64,000 nt of DNA from Acidimicrobiales bacterium (GCA_028285495.1 JANQPB010000006.1:186001-250000), one strand, 5' to 3'; positions 42,613 to 52,398 are shown, counted from the first letter of the stretch. The notes: generated from the letters alone by a model not told the origin. A program made the numbers and translations.

Positions 42613-43950
42613 ATGACAGCGAACACCCTCGCCCAGCAGATCGAGTCGTCTGCGGTCTCCTTCTCCGACCTGGAGAAGGACTACCGGCCGATGCTGAAGC
42701 TCGTCGAGCAGATGATCGGCGTCGTGCCGAACTGCGACCCGTACCTCGAGATCTGGCCGACCGGCTTCCGGACCTACAACCTGCTGGTCCCCAACCTGCT
42801 CAACGTGCCCCAGGCGATCCTCGGCCAGGGCGCACCGAAGGACCTCGTCGGCCTGTCGATGTACGTGGCCAGCCGGGCCGCCGAGTGCATGTACTGCTCG
42901 GCCCACACCTGCTCGTTCGCGCTTCGCCGGGGCACGTCGCCCGAGGCGCTGGTCGGCGACTACTCACCGGTCGAGGCCGCCGTCGCCCGGGTGGCCGAGG
43001 GCATGTCCCGGGTGCCGGCCAACCTGAAGAAGTCCGACATCGAGGTGCTGCGCGAGCACCTCGACGACGGCGACATCGAGTGGGTGATCCTCGGGGCGGC
43101 CATGATGGGCTTCCTCAACAAGTTCATGGACACGATGGGCATCGAGCTCGAGCAGTCCGCCATCAACGACGTGTCCGACCTGATCACCTCGACCGGCTGG
43201 CGGGCGGGCAAGCACAACTGGTCGGAGAACGTCTACGACGACTTCGGGCTGACCGAGGGCCGGCCGCTGCCGGCCCCCGACCGGTCGACGAACGGCGACC
43301 AGCCGACCGGCTCGTACCGTGACGTGCCGAAGGACGGGATGGGGACCTACTTCAAGGTGCTCAAGTCGACCCCGGCGGCCCTGCGCAAGGACATCCAGTG
43401 GAGCCGGGGCATGTCGAACCGGCCAGGCATGGCGCTGCTCCGGCTCGAAGAGCAGATCGGTCACGCCTACACCACGCTCGCCAGCCTGAACCACACCCGT
43501 GCGGTCCGGGCGATCGCCACGACGGTCCGCGACAACCTCGACCACGAGACCACCGAGCTCGGCCTCGGCAGCAAGTGCCTGATCGCCCTGGTCTACGCCA
43601 GGGTCGTCGGCAACGACGTGCTGACCGCCGAGGCCGTGCAGATGGCCGAGCGCCTGGCGCCCGAGATCGGTCACCGCAAGCTGACGGCGATCGGTCGCTT
43701 CGCCTCGGCCGACATGACCACGGCCACCCTGCCCCCCGGCCTGTCGACCGTCGAGGCGGCGTCGGTCATGCTGGCCAAGGCGGCGGCCCCGAGCCCGTCG
43801 GCGGTGAACGGCATCACGATCGCCACCGTCGCCGACTCGCTCACGCCGGCCCAGATCGTCGAGGCGGTCGTGTGGCTGTCGGTGCAACAGTTGCTGCACC
43901 GGCTCTACGTCTTCTACGACGCCGACAACGACTTCGTCGACTTCGACTAG
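42613..43950 (+). CDS. AhpD-like / carboxymuconolactone-decarboxylase-like protein, long form
   Basis: This 445-residue protein contains an AhpD-like helical domain with the redox pair C92-C95 followed by H98 (AECMYCSAHTC). The usual family length is 110-180. The C-terminal half (about 245-445) is helical and looks like a second, cysteine-poor copy (LGLGSKCLIALVYARV). A thiol peroxidase or alkyl-hydroperoxidase role is the family-based guess. It lies 217 bp after the acidic microprotein, on the same strand. Confidence 0.75.
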   Translation: MTANTLAQQIESSAVSFSDLEKDYRPMLKLVEQMIGVVPNCDPYLEIWPTGFRTYNLLVPNLLNVPQAILGQGAPKDLVGLSMYVASRAAECMYCSAHTCSFALRRGTSPEALVGDYSPVEAAVARVAEGMSRVPANLKKSDIEVLREHLDDGDIEWVILGAAMMGFLNKFMDTMGIELEQSAINDVSDLITSTGWRAGKHNWSENVYDDFGLTEGRPLPAPDRSTNGDQPTGSYRDVPKDGMGTYFKVLKSTPAALRKDIQWSRGMSNRPGMALLRLEEQIGHAYTTLASLNHTRAVRAIATTVRDNLDHETTELGLGSKCLIALVYARVVGNDVLTAEAVQMAERLAPEIGHRKLTAIGRFASADMTTATLPPGLSTVEAASVMLAKAAAPSPSAVNGITIATVADSLTPAQIVEAVVWLSVQQLLHRLYVFYDADNDFVDFD

Positions 43951-43980
43951 GGCCGAGCCACCCGGTCGGCCACTCGCCGG

Positions 43981-45018
43981 CTACTCGCTCCAGGCCTTGA
44001 TCTTCTCGATGACCTCGAGCGGGTTCTCGCCCCGGGGGTCGATGTTGAGGTGGGTCACGCCGACCTCCTTGTAGACCTCGAGCCGCTCGCGCACGTAGCC
44101 CTCGTCGCCGCACAGCATCGACAGGTCCAGGTACTCGTCCGGCACGGCCGCCGTTGCCTCCGCCCGCTTGCCCGACAGGAAGAGGTCCTGGATGGTCTCG
44201 GCCTCCTCGACCCAGCCGTAGCGCTTGAACAGGTCGTTGTAGAAGTTCTTCGACTTGGCCCCCATGCCGCCGACGTAGAAGGCGATGTGGGCCCTGGCGT
44301 CCTCCCTGGCCTCGGCGACGTGGGCCCCCGAACCGAGGGCGACCGGGCCGCCGGCCATGATCTCCAGCGGACCGAGCTCGGCGCTGCGGCGCGACCGTCC
44401 CGCGGCGAGGGCGTCGCCCCACACCTGCTCGAAGCGGTCGGGCACGAAGTGGATCGGCTGCCAACCGTCGGCCAGCTCGGCGGTCAACTCGACGTTCTTC
44501 GGCCCGATCGAGGCGACGACGATCGGGATGTCCCGGCGATGGGGCCGGCCGACGAACTTGAGCGGCTTGCCCAGTCCGGTGCCCCGCTCCTCGGGCAGGG
44601 GCAGCTGGTAGGCCGGGCCGTCGTGGGTCACCCGGTCGCCGCTCCACACCTTGCGGCAGATCTCGATCGTGTCACGGGTCCGACCGAGCGGCTTCTCGAA
44701 GGGGACGCCGTGCCAGCCCTCGATCACCTGGGGGCCGGAGGTGCCGAGGCCGAGCACGAACCGCCCCTGCGAGAGCGTGTCGATCGTCGCTGCGGTCTGG
44801 GCGATCAGGGCCGGGCTGCGGGAGTAGACGGGCAGGATGCCGGTCATCAGCTCCAACCGCTCCGTCCGGCCGGCGAGGTAGGCGAGCACCGAGACGAGGT
44901 CGAACCCGTAGATCTCGCCGCCCCAGACCCGGTCGATGCCGGCCGACTCGAGATCGCGGGCCCGCCGGGCCAGCGCCTCCGGGTCGCCGTTGAATCCGAT
45001 GGCGGTACCGAGTTTCAT
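43981..45018 (-). CDS. LLM-class (F420-type) oxidoreductase
   Basis: This 345-residue luciferase-like protein (TIGR03559-like) has GIDRVWGGEIYGFD, IDTLSQGRFVLGLGTSGPQVIE, and SIGPKNVELTAELADGW. The ATG at 45018 has AAGGAGCG upstream; an earlier start would add a non-conserved extension. The cofactor is probably F420 and the substrate unknown. It is divergent from the esterase gene and 30 bp from the convergent AhpD-like gene. Confidence 0.9.
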   Translation of the reverse strand: MKLGTAIGFNGDPEALARRARDLESAGIDRVWGGEIYGFDLVSVLAYLAGRTERLELMTGILPVYSRSPALIAQTAATIDTLSQGRFVLGLGTSGPQVIEGWHGVPFEKPLGRTRDTIEICRKVWSGDRVTHDGPAYQLPLPEERGTGLGKPLKFVGRPHRRDIPIVVASIGPKNVELTAELADGWQPIHFVPDRFEQVWGDALAAGRSRRSAELGPLEIMAGGPVALGSGAHVAEAREDARAHIAFYVGGMGAKSKNFYNDLFKRYGWVEEAETIQDLFLSGKRAEATAAVPDEYLDLSMLCGDEGYVRERLEVYKEVGVTHLNIDPRGENPLEVIEKIKAWSE

Positions 45019-45224
45019 CGCTCGCTCCTTCGACCGTTGCGCTGCCCGCAGTATGGCCGGCTCGGCCAGCAGCCTCCATTCGATGGGCGGCTCGGCAGCG
45101 GGCGGCGCCGGCCGGCCGGGCGCCGCGATCGACTTTCGGGCCCCATCGGCCGGCACTAGCGTCGAGCCCCCGGGCCTCGACCCGGCGAAGGGGAACCAGA
45201 AGCGCTGTCAAGGAGCCTGTCGAC

Positions 45225-46295
45225 ATGAGTACCTCGCCCCACCTCCCGGGACGCCTCGGCGACCCGTCCATGAGCCTGGCCACCGATCCCCGGGCCGACC
45301 CCCGGATGGTGGCGGTCATGGCCCAGTTCGAGCTGGACGGCCACACGCCACCGTCCGCGGTTGGTCCCGACGACTCGATGGACGCCATCCACGAGGTGCT
45401 CAGCGCCACCGAGGAGGGCTACGGCGCCATCTGGCAGATCCTGTTCGGCGACCTGCCGCCGGTCGAGGGCGTCACGTCGCGGACCGAGGTCATCCCCGGG
45501 CCGGACGGCAACGACGTCAGCCTCTACATCCACGAGCCGGCCGATCGCTCTGGTCCGGTGCCGGCGATCGTCCACACCCACGGCGGGGGCATGGTGGTGG
45601 CCGCCGCGGCCGACGCCAACTACGTGCGGTGGCGCGACGAGCTCGCCGCCACCGGCCTGGTGGTGGTCGGGACCGAGTTCCGCAACGGCGGCGGCAAGCT
45701 CGGCCCCCACCCGTTCCCGGCGGGGCTGAACGACTGCGCGGCGGGTGCCAGGTGGGTGACCGACAACGCCGAGCAGCTCGGGGTGTCCGCGGTCGTGCTC
45801 TCCGGTGAGTCGGGTGGCGGCAACCTGGCGCTGGCCACCGCACTCAAGGCCAAGCAGGACGGCTGGATCGACCGGATCGCCGGCGTCTACGCCCAGTGCC
45901 CCTACATCTCGGGCGTGTACACCGAGCCGCCGTCCGAGCTGACCTCGCTCCACGAGAACGACGGCTACTTCCTGTCGAACGACATGATGGCGCCGCTGGC
46001 CCGGGCCTACGACCCGGCCGGCGACCACGCCACCAATCCGCTGGCCTGGCCCTACCACGCCGCGGTCGACGAGCTGGCCGGGCTGCCGCCCCACGTCATC
46101 TCGGTCAACGAGCTCGATCCGCTGCGCGACGAGGGCCTGGCCTACTACCGCAAGCTCCTGGCGGCCGGGGTCGACGCCTGGAGCCGCACGGTCAACGGCA
46201 CCTGCCACGCCGGCGACTGCATCTTCCGGGGGGCGATGCCCGAGGTCTACGCCGCCACCGTGCGGGACATCTCGGCCTTCGCCACCTCGCGCTGA
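45225..46295 (+). CDS. Alpha/beta-hydrolase of the hormone-sensitive-lipase type
   Basis: This 356-residue esterase has the oxyanion motif HGGGM and the nucleophile elbow GESGGG, with an acid in NELDPLRDEG and a late His in GTCHAGDC. These fit HSL family IV esterases acting on short acyl esters. An AAGGAG site precedes the ATG, and TAGCGT at 45158 may be the -10 box. There is no signal peptide. Confidence 0.9.
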   Translation: MSTSPHLPGRLGDPSMSLATDPRADPRMVAVMAQFELDGHTPPSAVGPDDSMDAIHEVLSATEEGYGAIWQILFGDLPPVEGVTSRTEVIPGPDGNDVSLYIHEPADRSGPVPAIVHTHGGGMVVAAAADANYVRWRDELAATGLVVVGTEFRNGGGKLGPHPFPAGLNDCAAGARWVTDNAEQLGVSAVVLSGESGGGNLALATALKAKQDGWIDRIAGVYAQCPYISGVYTEPPSELTSLHENDGYFLSNDMMAPLARAYDPAGDHATNPLAWPYHAAVDELAGLPPHVISVNELDPLRDEGLAYYRKLLAAGVDAWSRTVNGTCHAGDCIFRGAMPEVYAATVRDISAFATSR

Positions 46296-46331
46296 GCCGC
46301 CGAGGCCCGGGTCGCCGCCCCCGGGCCTCGC

Positions 46332-47534
46332 TCAGCCGACCGTGACCGCCATCCGACCGATGCCCCGACCGAGCTCGTTGCCCGACCAGGGCTGGTCCGG
46401 CACGGCCGGGCGCAGTCCCGGCCTGGCCCGGTAGAGGGCTCGGAGGGCGACGGTCAGCTCGAGGCGGGCCAGGGGCGCGCCGAGGCAGTGGTGCAGCCCC
46501 CACCCGAACCCGAGGTGAGGATTCGGGTCGCGACCGAGGTCGAGCCGCTCGGGGTGCTCGAACACCGACGGGTCGTGGTTGGCGGTCAGGATGACGAGGA
46601 AGACCCTGTCGCCTGGCTGGAGGCGATGGCCGTCGAGGTCGAAGGCCTCCGGTCCGACGCGCCGCACCATCGTCTTGGCCGGCCCACCGACCCGGAGCAG
46701 CTCGTCGGCGGCCGTCGGGGTCACGTCCTCGCCGTCGACGAGCCGCCGTCGCTGATCGGGATGGTCGTGCAGCAGCTTCACCGCGCTGACCAGCATGTTG
46801 GTCGTCGTCTCGTGGCCGGCGAACAGCAGCAGCGTGCAGGCCCCCACCAGCTCCATCGCCGTCAGGTTGTCGGCCCCGCCGGCGACCATCGTGCTCACGA
46901 GGTCGTCGCCCGGGTGGCGGCGGCGCAGGTCGATCAGCTCGGTGAAGAAGGTCGTGAACTCGTCGACGGCGCCGGCCACCGTGTCGCCGTCGACCGCGTC
47001 GGGCCTGACGGAGAAGACGATCTCGGCCAGGCCGTCCGACCACGACTTGAACCGGTGACGCTCCGACGCCGGAACACCGAGGAAGGCGGCGATGACCTGC
47101 GCCGGCAACGGCTCGGCGAAGACGCGTCTGAAGTCGACCTCACCCCGGGCGGGCAACCGGTCGATCAGCTCGTCGACCAACTCGACGACGTCGGTCCGAA
47201 CCCCGTCGACCACCCGCGGGGTCATGGCCCGACGTACCGGATCGCGCAGGTGGGTGTGAGCCGGGGGATCGCGGAAGATCATCCATCCGGACAGCAGCTC
47301 GACCGCCCGACCGAACTGCTCGGGCCGCTCCCGGGCCAGGCGCTGGAGCGGCTGGATCCGGTCGGCCGACAGGCGGCCGTCGCGGAACCCGGAGCCGACC
47401 GCGTCGTGGGACAGCAGGAGCCAGGCCCGGTGGCGGTCGCTCCACTGCACGCCGCCCCGCTCGAGCACCAGGCGGGTGAACATCGCCGGGTCCTGGTTGA
47501 GTGCGGGTGCGGTGAGATCGAGCTCGGGGTCCAT
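46332..47534 (-). CDS. Cytochrome P450
   Basis: This 400-residue P450 has LFAGHETTTN, ExxR in DELLRVGG, and the heme loop FGWGLHHCLG with C350. The loop has the standard spacing, unlike the two P450s at the left of the window, so it belongs to another subfamily (CYP107-like in general appearance). No ferredoxin is adjacent. It is divergent from the thioesterase-like gene across 138 bp. Confidence 0.94.
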   Translation of the reverse strand: MDPELDLTAPALNQDPAMFTRLVLERGGVQWSDRHRAWLLLSHDAVGSGFRDGRLSADRIQPLQRLARERPEQFGRAVELLSGWMIFRDPPAHTHLRDPVRRAMTPRVVDGVRTDVVELVDELIDRLPARGEVDFRRVFAEPLPAQVIAAFLGVPASERHRFKSWSDGLAEIVFSVRPDAVDGDTVAGAVDEFTTFFTELIDLRRRHPGDDLVSTMVAGGADNLTAMELVGACTLLLFAGHETTTNMLVSAVKLLHDHPDQRRRLVDGEDVTPTAADELLRVGGPAKTMVRRVGPEAFDLDGHRLQPGDRVFLVILTANHDPSVFEHPERLDLGRDPNPHLGFGWGLHHCLGAPLARLELTVALRALYRARPGLRPAVPDQPWSGNELGRGIGRMAVTVG

Positions 47535-47659
47535 GGCCAGTCGGCGGCCGGCCGGTTCATCGGACGCCGGGCTGCCCCGGCCGGACCGGCCGCTGCGACG
47601 AGGCTAACCCTCGGCGGTCGGCCGGGCGAGCTGGCTGTCGCCCCAGCTCCAGCCGCCGC

Positions 47660-47665
47660 TACCCT
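47660..47665 (+). promoter_or_regulatory. Leaderless -10 box of the thioesterase-like gene
   Basis: TACCCT lies seven bases before the GTG at 47673. Confidence 0.4.
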
Positions 47666-47672
47666 CCACGCT

Positions 47673-48653
47673 GTGGTCGTCGCCGGGCCATCCCACCTGT
47701 TCCGCCTCGATGCTCGCGCCGATGGCGATGTGCTGGTCCCGACCGACCTGGTCCGGGGTCCGTGGGACCCGACGCTGCTCCACGGCGGTGCCGTGAGCGG
47801 GGCGCTGGCGTGGTCGATCGTCCGCCATCGCGAGCGCCTCGGTGCCACCGCCCCGGCGCCGGGTCCCACCGACGCCGGGCCGCACCGCAACGCCGGGGAT
47901 CCGGAGCTCGACCCGTTCCGGCTGTGCCGGCTGACGGTCGAGATCCTCCGACCGGTCCCGGTCGGGCCCCTCTTCGTCAGGGCCGAGACGGTCCGGGCCG
48001 GACGCCGATCCCAGGTCCTGGCGGCCGAGCTCCGCCGTGGCGAGGGCGCCGACAGGCCGCCGGTTGCCCGGGCCTCGAGCCTGTGGTCCCGGGTGCGCCC
48101 GCCCGAGGACGGAACCGACGCCGACGGCGGGACCAACGGCGACGGCGGCGGCAACGGTGACCTCGCCGCCGCGCCGATCCAGGTCCCGGCCGACGTCGCC
48201 GTGCCGAGGCGGCCGACCACCGCAACCGACCCCGGCGCCGCCGATGGCGTCGGCTACCCCCGCCCCGGCTTCAACTGCGACGTCTTCGAGCTGCGCTGCC
48301 TCGTCGGCAGCACCGAGGACCCCGGGCCCGGGATCGTGTGGACCAGGCCGAAGACCGGCCTCGTCGAGGGTCAGCCGACCGGTCCCGTCGAGCTGCTGGC
48401 CACCGTGGCCGACCTCGCCAACGCCGTCGGGTGGGACCGCTCGCCGAACGAGCAGCCGATGATCAACCCCGACCTGACGCTGCAGGTGCTGCGCTACCCC
48501 AGGGGCGAGTGGGTGTGTCTCGACGCACGACCGGCGGCAACGGCGGAGGGAATTGGCATGATGGAGACCACACTGTGGGATGGAGACGGCCGGTTCGGAC
48601 GGGTGCTGAGCACCACCGTCGAGTCACCGGTCTCCCTGGCGGTCGATCTCTGA
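47673..48653 (+). CDS. Acyl-CoA thioesterase-like double hot-dog protein
   Basis: This 326-residue protein has a TesB-like first half (PTDLVRGPWDPTLLHGGAVS, CRLTVEILRPVPVGPL) and a second half with NAVGWDRSP and MINPDLTLQVLRYPRGEW. A Gly/Asp/Asn-rich linker of about 20 residues separates them. It probably hydrolyses or binds acyl-CoA. The GTG at 47673 is seven bases after TACCCT. It precedes an SDR gene by 39 bp, a likely operon for acyl-chain metabolism. Confidence 0.8.
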   Translation: MVVAGPSHLFRLDARADGDVLVPTDLVRGPWDPTLLHGGAVSGALAWSIVRHRERLGATAPAPGPTDAGPHRNAGDPELDPFRLCRLTVEILRPVPVGPLFVRAETVRAGRRSQVLAAELRRGEGADRPPVARASSLWSRVRPPEDGTDADGGTNGDGGGNGDLAAAPIQVPADVAVPRRPTTATDPGAADGVGYPRPGFNCDVFELRCLVGSTEDPGPGIVWTRPKTGLVEGQPTGPVELLATVADLANAVGWDRSPNEQPMINPDLTLQVLRYPRGEWVCLDARPAATAEGIGMMETTLWDGDGRFGRVLSTTVESPVSLAVDL

Positions 48654-48692
48654 GCGGTGAAGCCGATGGGAAGCGAAGAACGGAGAGCGTAG

Positions 48693-49649
48693 ATGGGTTC
48701 GTTGGATGGACGGGTGGCGATCATCACCGGGGCGGGCCGTGGCATCGGCCGCGAGCACGCCCTGCTGATGGCTTCCGAGGGAGCCAGGATCGTGGTCAAC
48801 GACCTCGGCGGTGCCACCGACGGCACGGGGGCCGACGCCGGGCCGGCCCAGGAGGTCGTTGCCGAGATCGAGGCCATGGGCGGCGAGGCGATCGCCAACG
48901 ACGCCAACGTGACCGACTGGGAGGGCGTCCAGGGGATGATCAACCAGGCCGTCGAGCACTTCGGCGACCTGCACATCCTGATCAACAACGCCGGCATCCT
49001 CCGCGACCGGGTGATCGTCAACATGACCGAGGAGGAGTGGGACGGCGTGATCGCCGTGCACATGAAGGGCCACTTCGTACCGACCCGCTGGGCCGCCGCC
49101 TACTGGCGTGAGCAGTCGAAGGCCGGCAACGATGCGCCCCGCTCGGTGGTCAACACGGCGTCCGGGGCCATGCTTGGCAACCTCGGGCAGTACAACTACT
49201 CGGGGGCGAAGGCGGCGATCGCGGCGATGACGCTGGTCGCGGCCGGCGAGCTCGGCCGCTACGGCGTGAAGGTCAACTGCCTGGCCCCGATCGCCAGGAC
49301 CCGCATGACGCTGGCCACCCCCGGCCTCGAAGACGTCGTCAAGGCGCCAGAGGACGGGAGCTTCGACATCTGGGATCCGGCCAACATCTCGCCGCTCGTC
49401 GCCTACCTGTCGACCGCCGACTGCCCCTTCACCGGCGGCGTGTTCCACGTCGGCGGCAACGAGGTCGGCCTCTACGGTGGCTGGTCGCTCGACAACGACG
49501 ACATCATCGCCACCGAGGGCCGCTGGTCGGTCGCCGACCTCCAGGCCAAGGCCGGGAAGCTGGCCGAGGGCCGCAAGGACCTGGCCTCGGTCACCACCAG
49601 CATCGGCGACACGTTCAAGCTGTTCGGGCAGCGGGGCCCGACCGGCTGA
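48693..49649 (+). CDS. Short-chain dehydrogenase (MFE-2/17-beta-HSD4-like)
   Basis: This 318-residue SDR has TGAGRGIG at 12-19, NNAG at 98-101 and the catalytic S157, Y169 and K173. The C-terminal extension and the motif DLGG...GTG resemble the 3-hydroxyacyl-CoA dehydrogenase domain of multifunctional enzyme 2. A role in beta-oxidation of branched or steroid side chains is likely but inferred. It ends at a strong hairpin shared with the convergent SDR. Confidence 0.93.
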   Translation: MGSLDGRVAIITGAGRGIGREHALLMASEGARIVVNDLGGATDGTGADAGPAQEVVAEIEAMGGEAIANDANVTDWEGVQGMINQAVEHFGDLHILINNAGILRDRVIVNMTEEEWDGVIAVHMKGHFVPTRWAAAYWREQSKAGNDAPRSVVNTASGAMLGNLGQYNYSGAKAAIAAMTLVAAGELGRYGVKVNCLAPIARTRMTLATPGLEDVVKAPEDGSFDIWDPANISPLVAYLSTADCPFTGGVFHVGGNEVGLYGGWSLDNDDIIATEGRWSVADLQAKAGKLAEGRKDLASVTTSIGDTFKLFGQRGPTG

Positions 49650-49653
49650 GATC

Positions 49654-49702
49654 TACCCGGTCCGCTACCACCGGTCGGGGGGTCGGTGGTACGGACCGGG
49701 TA
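49654..49702. terminator. Bidirectional hairpin between convergent SDR genes
   Basis: TACCCGGTCCG (49654-49664) pairs with CGGACCGGGTA (49692-49702), and ACCACCG (49667-49673) with CGGTGGT (49684-49690), around a 10-base G-rich loop. It sits exactly between two convergent stops. T tracts are absent, as is common in GC-rich actinobacteria. Confidence 0.65.
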
Positions 49703-49744
49703 TCCCCGCATCGCCGGCCCCACCCGGCCACCGCGCCGGCGGTG

Positions 49745-50482
49745 CTACACGTGCTGTCCGCCGTTGATCTCGATCTCGACGCCGGACACGTAGGCGCTGG
49801 CGTCGGTGCACAGGAAGTAGATCGTCCTGGCCACCTCCTCGGGCGTGCCGAGGCGGCGCATCGGGATGTCGGCGACCAGGTCCTCGGTGCCGGGCGAGAG
49901 GATGTCGGTCTCGATCTCGCCCGGGGCGATGGCGTTGACCCGGATGCCGAGCGGCCCGAAGTCGTTGGCCATCTCCCGGGTCAGGGCGGCGAGCGCCGCC
50001 TTCGAGGTGGCGTAGGCGGCCCCCGCGAACGGGTGGACCCGGCTGCCGGCGATCGAGGTCACGTTGACGACGGTGCCCCTGGCCGCCGTCAGCTCGTGAC
50101 GCAGGCCACGGGCCAGCACGACCGAGGCGAAGAAGTTGACGTGGAACACGTGACCCCAGGTCCGCAGGTCGGTGGTGATCGTGTTCAGCCGCTCGCCGTC
50201 GTCGCCCTTTGGCGAGATGCCGGCGTTGTTGACCAGGGCCTCCAGGCGACCGCCGGGGAGGCGGCTGCGGATCTCGTCGACGGCGGCGATCGTCGAGTCG
50301 GGGCTGGCGAGATCGACCTGGATGTGATCCTCCTCGCCGGCCTCCCACGGGCAGTCCTCGGGGAAGGCCTGGCGTGAGCAGGTGATCACCCGCCACCCGG
50401 CCGACGAGAAGCGCTTGACCGTGGCGTGACCGATGCCCCGGCTGGCGCCGGTGAGCAGCAGGGTCCTGCGGTCGTCCGGCAT
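49745..50482 (-). CDS. Short-chain dehydrogenase/reductase
   Basis: This 245-residue classical SDR has TGASRGIG at 11-18, NNAG, and YATSK (catalytic Tyr and Lys). It ends in the tetramer-type motif SGVEIEINGGQHV. The substrate is not readable. The ATG at 50482 has GGAGGAT upstream. It follows another SDR gene on the same strand across 132 bp. Confidence 0.92.
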   Translation of the reverse strand: MPDDRRTLLLTGASRGIGHATVKRFSSAGWRVITCSRQAFPEDCPWEAGEEDHIQVDLASPDSTIAAVDEIRSRLPGGRLEALVNNAGISPKGDDGERLNTITTDLRTWGHVFHVNFFASVVLARGLRHELTAARGTVVNVTSIAGSRVHPFAGAAYATSKAALAALTREMANDFGPLGIRVNAIAPGEIETDILSPGTEDLVADIPMRRLGTPEEVARTIYFLCTDASAYVSGVEIEINGGQHV

Positions 50483-50614
50483 CAGCTGATCCTCCCATCG
50501 CCGTCGCCCGGCGCTCGCCGGTGCGCCCATCGCCACCCGGCCATCAGCAGGGTAGTGGTCGCGCCGGGCTGCGGGACCGGGACGACCATCCCGGCGGGTG
50601 CCGGGTGGTCCCGA

Positions 50615-51478
50615 TCAACGATCGGGTGGGCGGTGGTGGCGGATCGGGCGATGGGTCCTGGCGAACTCGGGCCAGCGGGAGAACGGGGGACCGGCATCGA
50701 AGCCTCCGTCGACCACGAACTCCTGCCCGGTGACCCAGGTGGCGTCGTCCGAGGCGAGGAACAGGGCCATGGCTGCGATGTCGTCGGCCTCGCCGACCCG
50801 GCCCATGACCTGGGCGCCGGAGCTGATGTCGCGCATCTTCTGGATCCGCTCGGCGTCGGCATCGGGATGGCCGGCGGCCAGCGGGGTGGCGATGAAGCCG
50901 GGGCAAATGGCGTTGACCCGGACCCCGTGCTCACCGAGCTCGAGAGCGACCGAGCGGGTCAGGTGGATCACCGCGCACTTGGCCGTCGAGTACAGGTGGG
51001 GGGCGTAGCCGGCCCGGAGCCCGGCGACGCTGGCGGTCGAGATGATCGACCCCGACCCCTGCTCGGTCATCACCGGGGCGGCGTGCTTCATGCCGAGGAA
51101 CACGCTCTTGACCAGGACGTCCATCGTCAGGTCGTAGTCCTCGACCGACGTCGACGAGATCGGACCGAGGGCCCCGCCGAACCCGGCGTTGTTGAACAGG
51201 CAGTCGAGGCGGCCCCACAGGTCGGTGGCCTCGGCCACCATGGCGGCAACGTCCTCCTCCTTCGACACGTCGGTGGCCAGGAAGGCGGCGGCATCGCCGA
51301 GCTCGTCGGCCAGGGCGGCGCCCCGCTCGGCGTCGAGGTCGGCGATCAGCACCCTGGCCCCCTCGGCCACGAACCGCCTGACCGTCCCGGCCCCGATGCC
51401 GCTGCCTCCACCGGTGATCACCGCCACCTGCCCGTCGAGCCGCCCTCGCGAGGCGGCGCCTCCCTCAGCCTGCGCCAT
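50615..51478 (-). CDS. Short-chain dehydrogenase/reductase
   Basis: This 287-residue SDR has TGGGSGIG, NNAG, and YSTAK, with the ending GQEFVVDGG followed by a basic, disordered tail of about 25 residues. The ATG at 51478 shares a base with the stop of the upstream LLM gene (TGATG), so the two are translationally coupled and likely act in one pathway. Confidence 0.92.
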   Translation of the reverse strand: MAQAEGGAASRGRLDGQVAVITGGGSGIGAGTVRRFVAEGARVLIADLDAERGAALADELGDAAAFLATDVSKEEDVAAMVAEATDLWGRLDCLFNNAGFGGALGPISSTSVEDYDLTMDVLVKSVFLGMKHAAPVMTEQGSGSIISTASVAGLRAGYAPHLYSTAKCAVIHLTRSVALELGEHGVRVNAICPGFIATPLAAGHPDADAERIQKMRDISSGAQVMGRVGEADDIAAMALFLASDDATWVTGQEFVVDGGFDAGPPFSRWPEFARTHRPIRHHRPPDR

Positions 51479-52398
51479 CAGTCGCCTCCCACGGCGTCGT
51501 CGATCCTGGTCTTGAGCCGGCCCAGCTCGTCGAGCATGGCCTCGACCGAGCGGGCCCCCGACTGGAAGATGGCGGTGGCGTTGAGCGACACCCACTCGAA
51601 GCCCATCCCGGCCAACGCCTCGACCCGCCGGACCACCCGGTCGTGGTCGGCGTACCAGTCCTTGTCCTCCGGCCTGCTCGGAGGCGGCTGCAACATCATC
51701 TGCAGGCCGATCTCGGCGGGATTCCGCCCGGCGGCCTCGGCCTCGCGCCGGATCGTGTCGATCGCCCGGGTGATCTTCGACTCGTCGACCATGGCGCTGC
51801 CCATCCAGCCGTCGCCGAGCCGGGCGGTGCGGCGCAGGGCCGCCCCCGAGCCACCGCCGATCCAGATCGGCGGCCCGCCCTCCTGGGCCGGCTTCGGCTC
51901 CATCGCCATCGCCGTCGACGTGTAGTGCTCACCCCGGTAGTCGATGCGATCGTCCGACCAGTAGGCCCGCAGCAGCTCGATGGCCTCGTCCATCCGCCGC
52001 CCCCGGTTCGAGAAGTCCTCCTCCAGGGCGTCGTACTCGGCCTCGTGCCAGCCGACCCCGACGCCGAGCCGGACCCGCCCGCCCGACAGGAGGTCGATGG
52101 TCGAGATCTGCTTGGCCACCAGTACCGGCTGGCGCTGGGGGAGCACCAGGACCTCGCTGGAGAGCCCGATCCGCTCGGTCACCGCCGCCAGTTGGGCCAG
52201 CAGCACCACGGCTTCGAGGATCGGCATCTGCGGCGGGTAACGGGGGGCCTCCCGGTCGTCGGTGCCGAAGCCCATCACGACGTGGTCGAACACGGCGATC
52301 TCGTCGTAGCCGATCTCCTCGAGGCCCCGCCCGAAGTCGAGGACCTTTTCAGGGCCCTCCCGGTAGGCGACGCTCGGGTAGTCGACGGTCAGTTTCAC
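51478..52398 (-). CDS. LLM-class (F420-type) oxidoreductase
   Basis: This 306-residue luciferase-like protein has GYDEIAVFDHVVMG, STIDLLSGGRVRLGVGVGWH and PPIWIGGGSGAALRR. The GTG at 52398 has an excellent ribosome site, GAGGAGG. It lies 46 bp after the MerB-like gene and is coupled to the SDR that follows. A hydride-transfer step feeding that SDR is the likely arrangement. Confidence 0.92.
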   Translation of the reverse strand: MKLTVDYPSVAYREGPEKVLDFGRGLEEIGYDEIAVFDHVVMGFGTDDREAPRYPPQMPILEAVVLLAQLAAVTERIGLSSEVLVLPQRQPVLVAKQISTIDLLSGGRVRLGVGVGWHEAEYDALEEDFSNRGRRMDEAIELLRAYWSDDRIDYRGEHYTSTAMAMEPKPAQEGGPPIWIGGGSGAALRRTARLGDGWMGSAMVDESKITRAIDTIRREAEAAGRNPAEIGLQMMLQPPPSRPEDKDWYADHDRVVRRVEALAGMGFEWVSLNATAIFQSGARSVEAMLDELGRLKTRIDDAVGGD

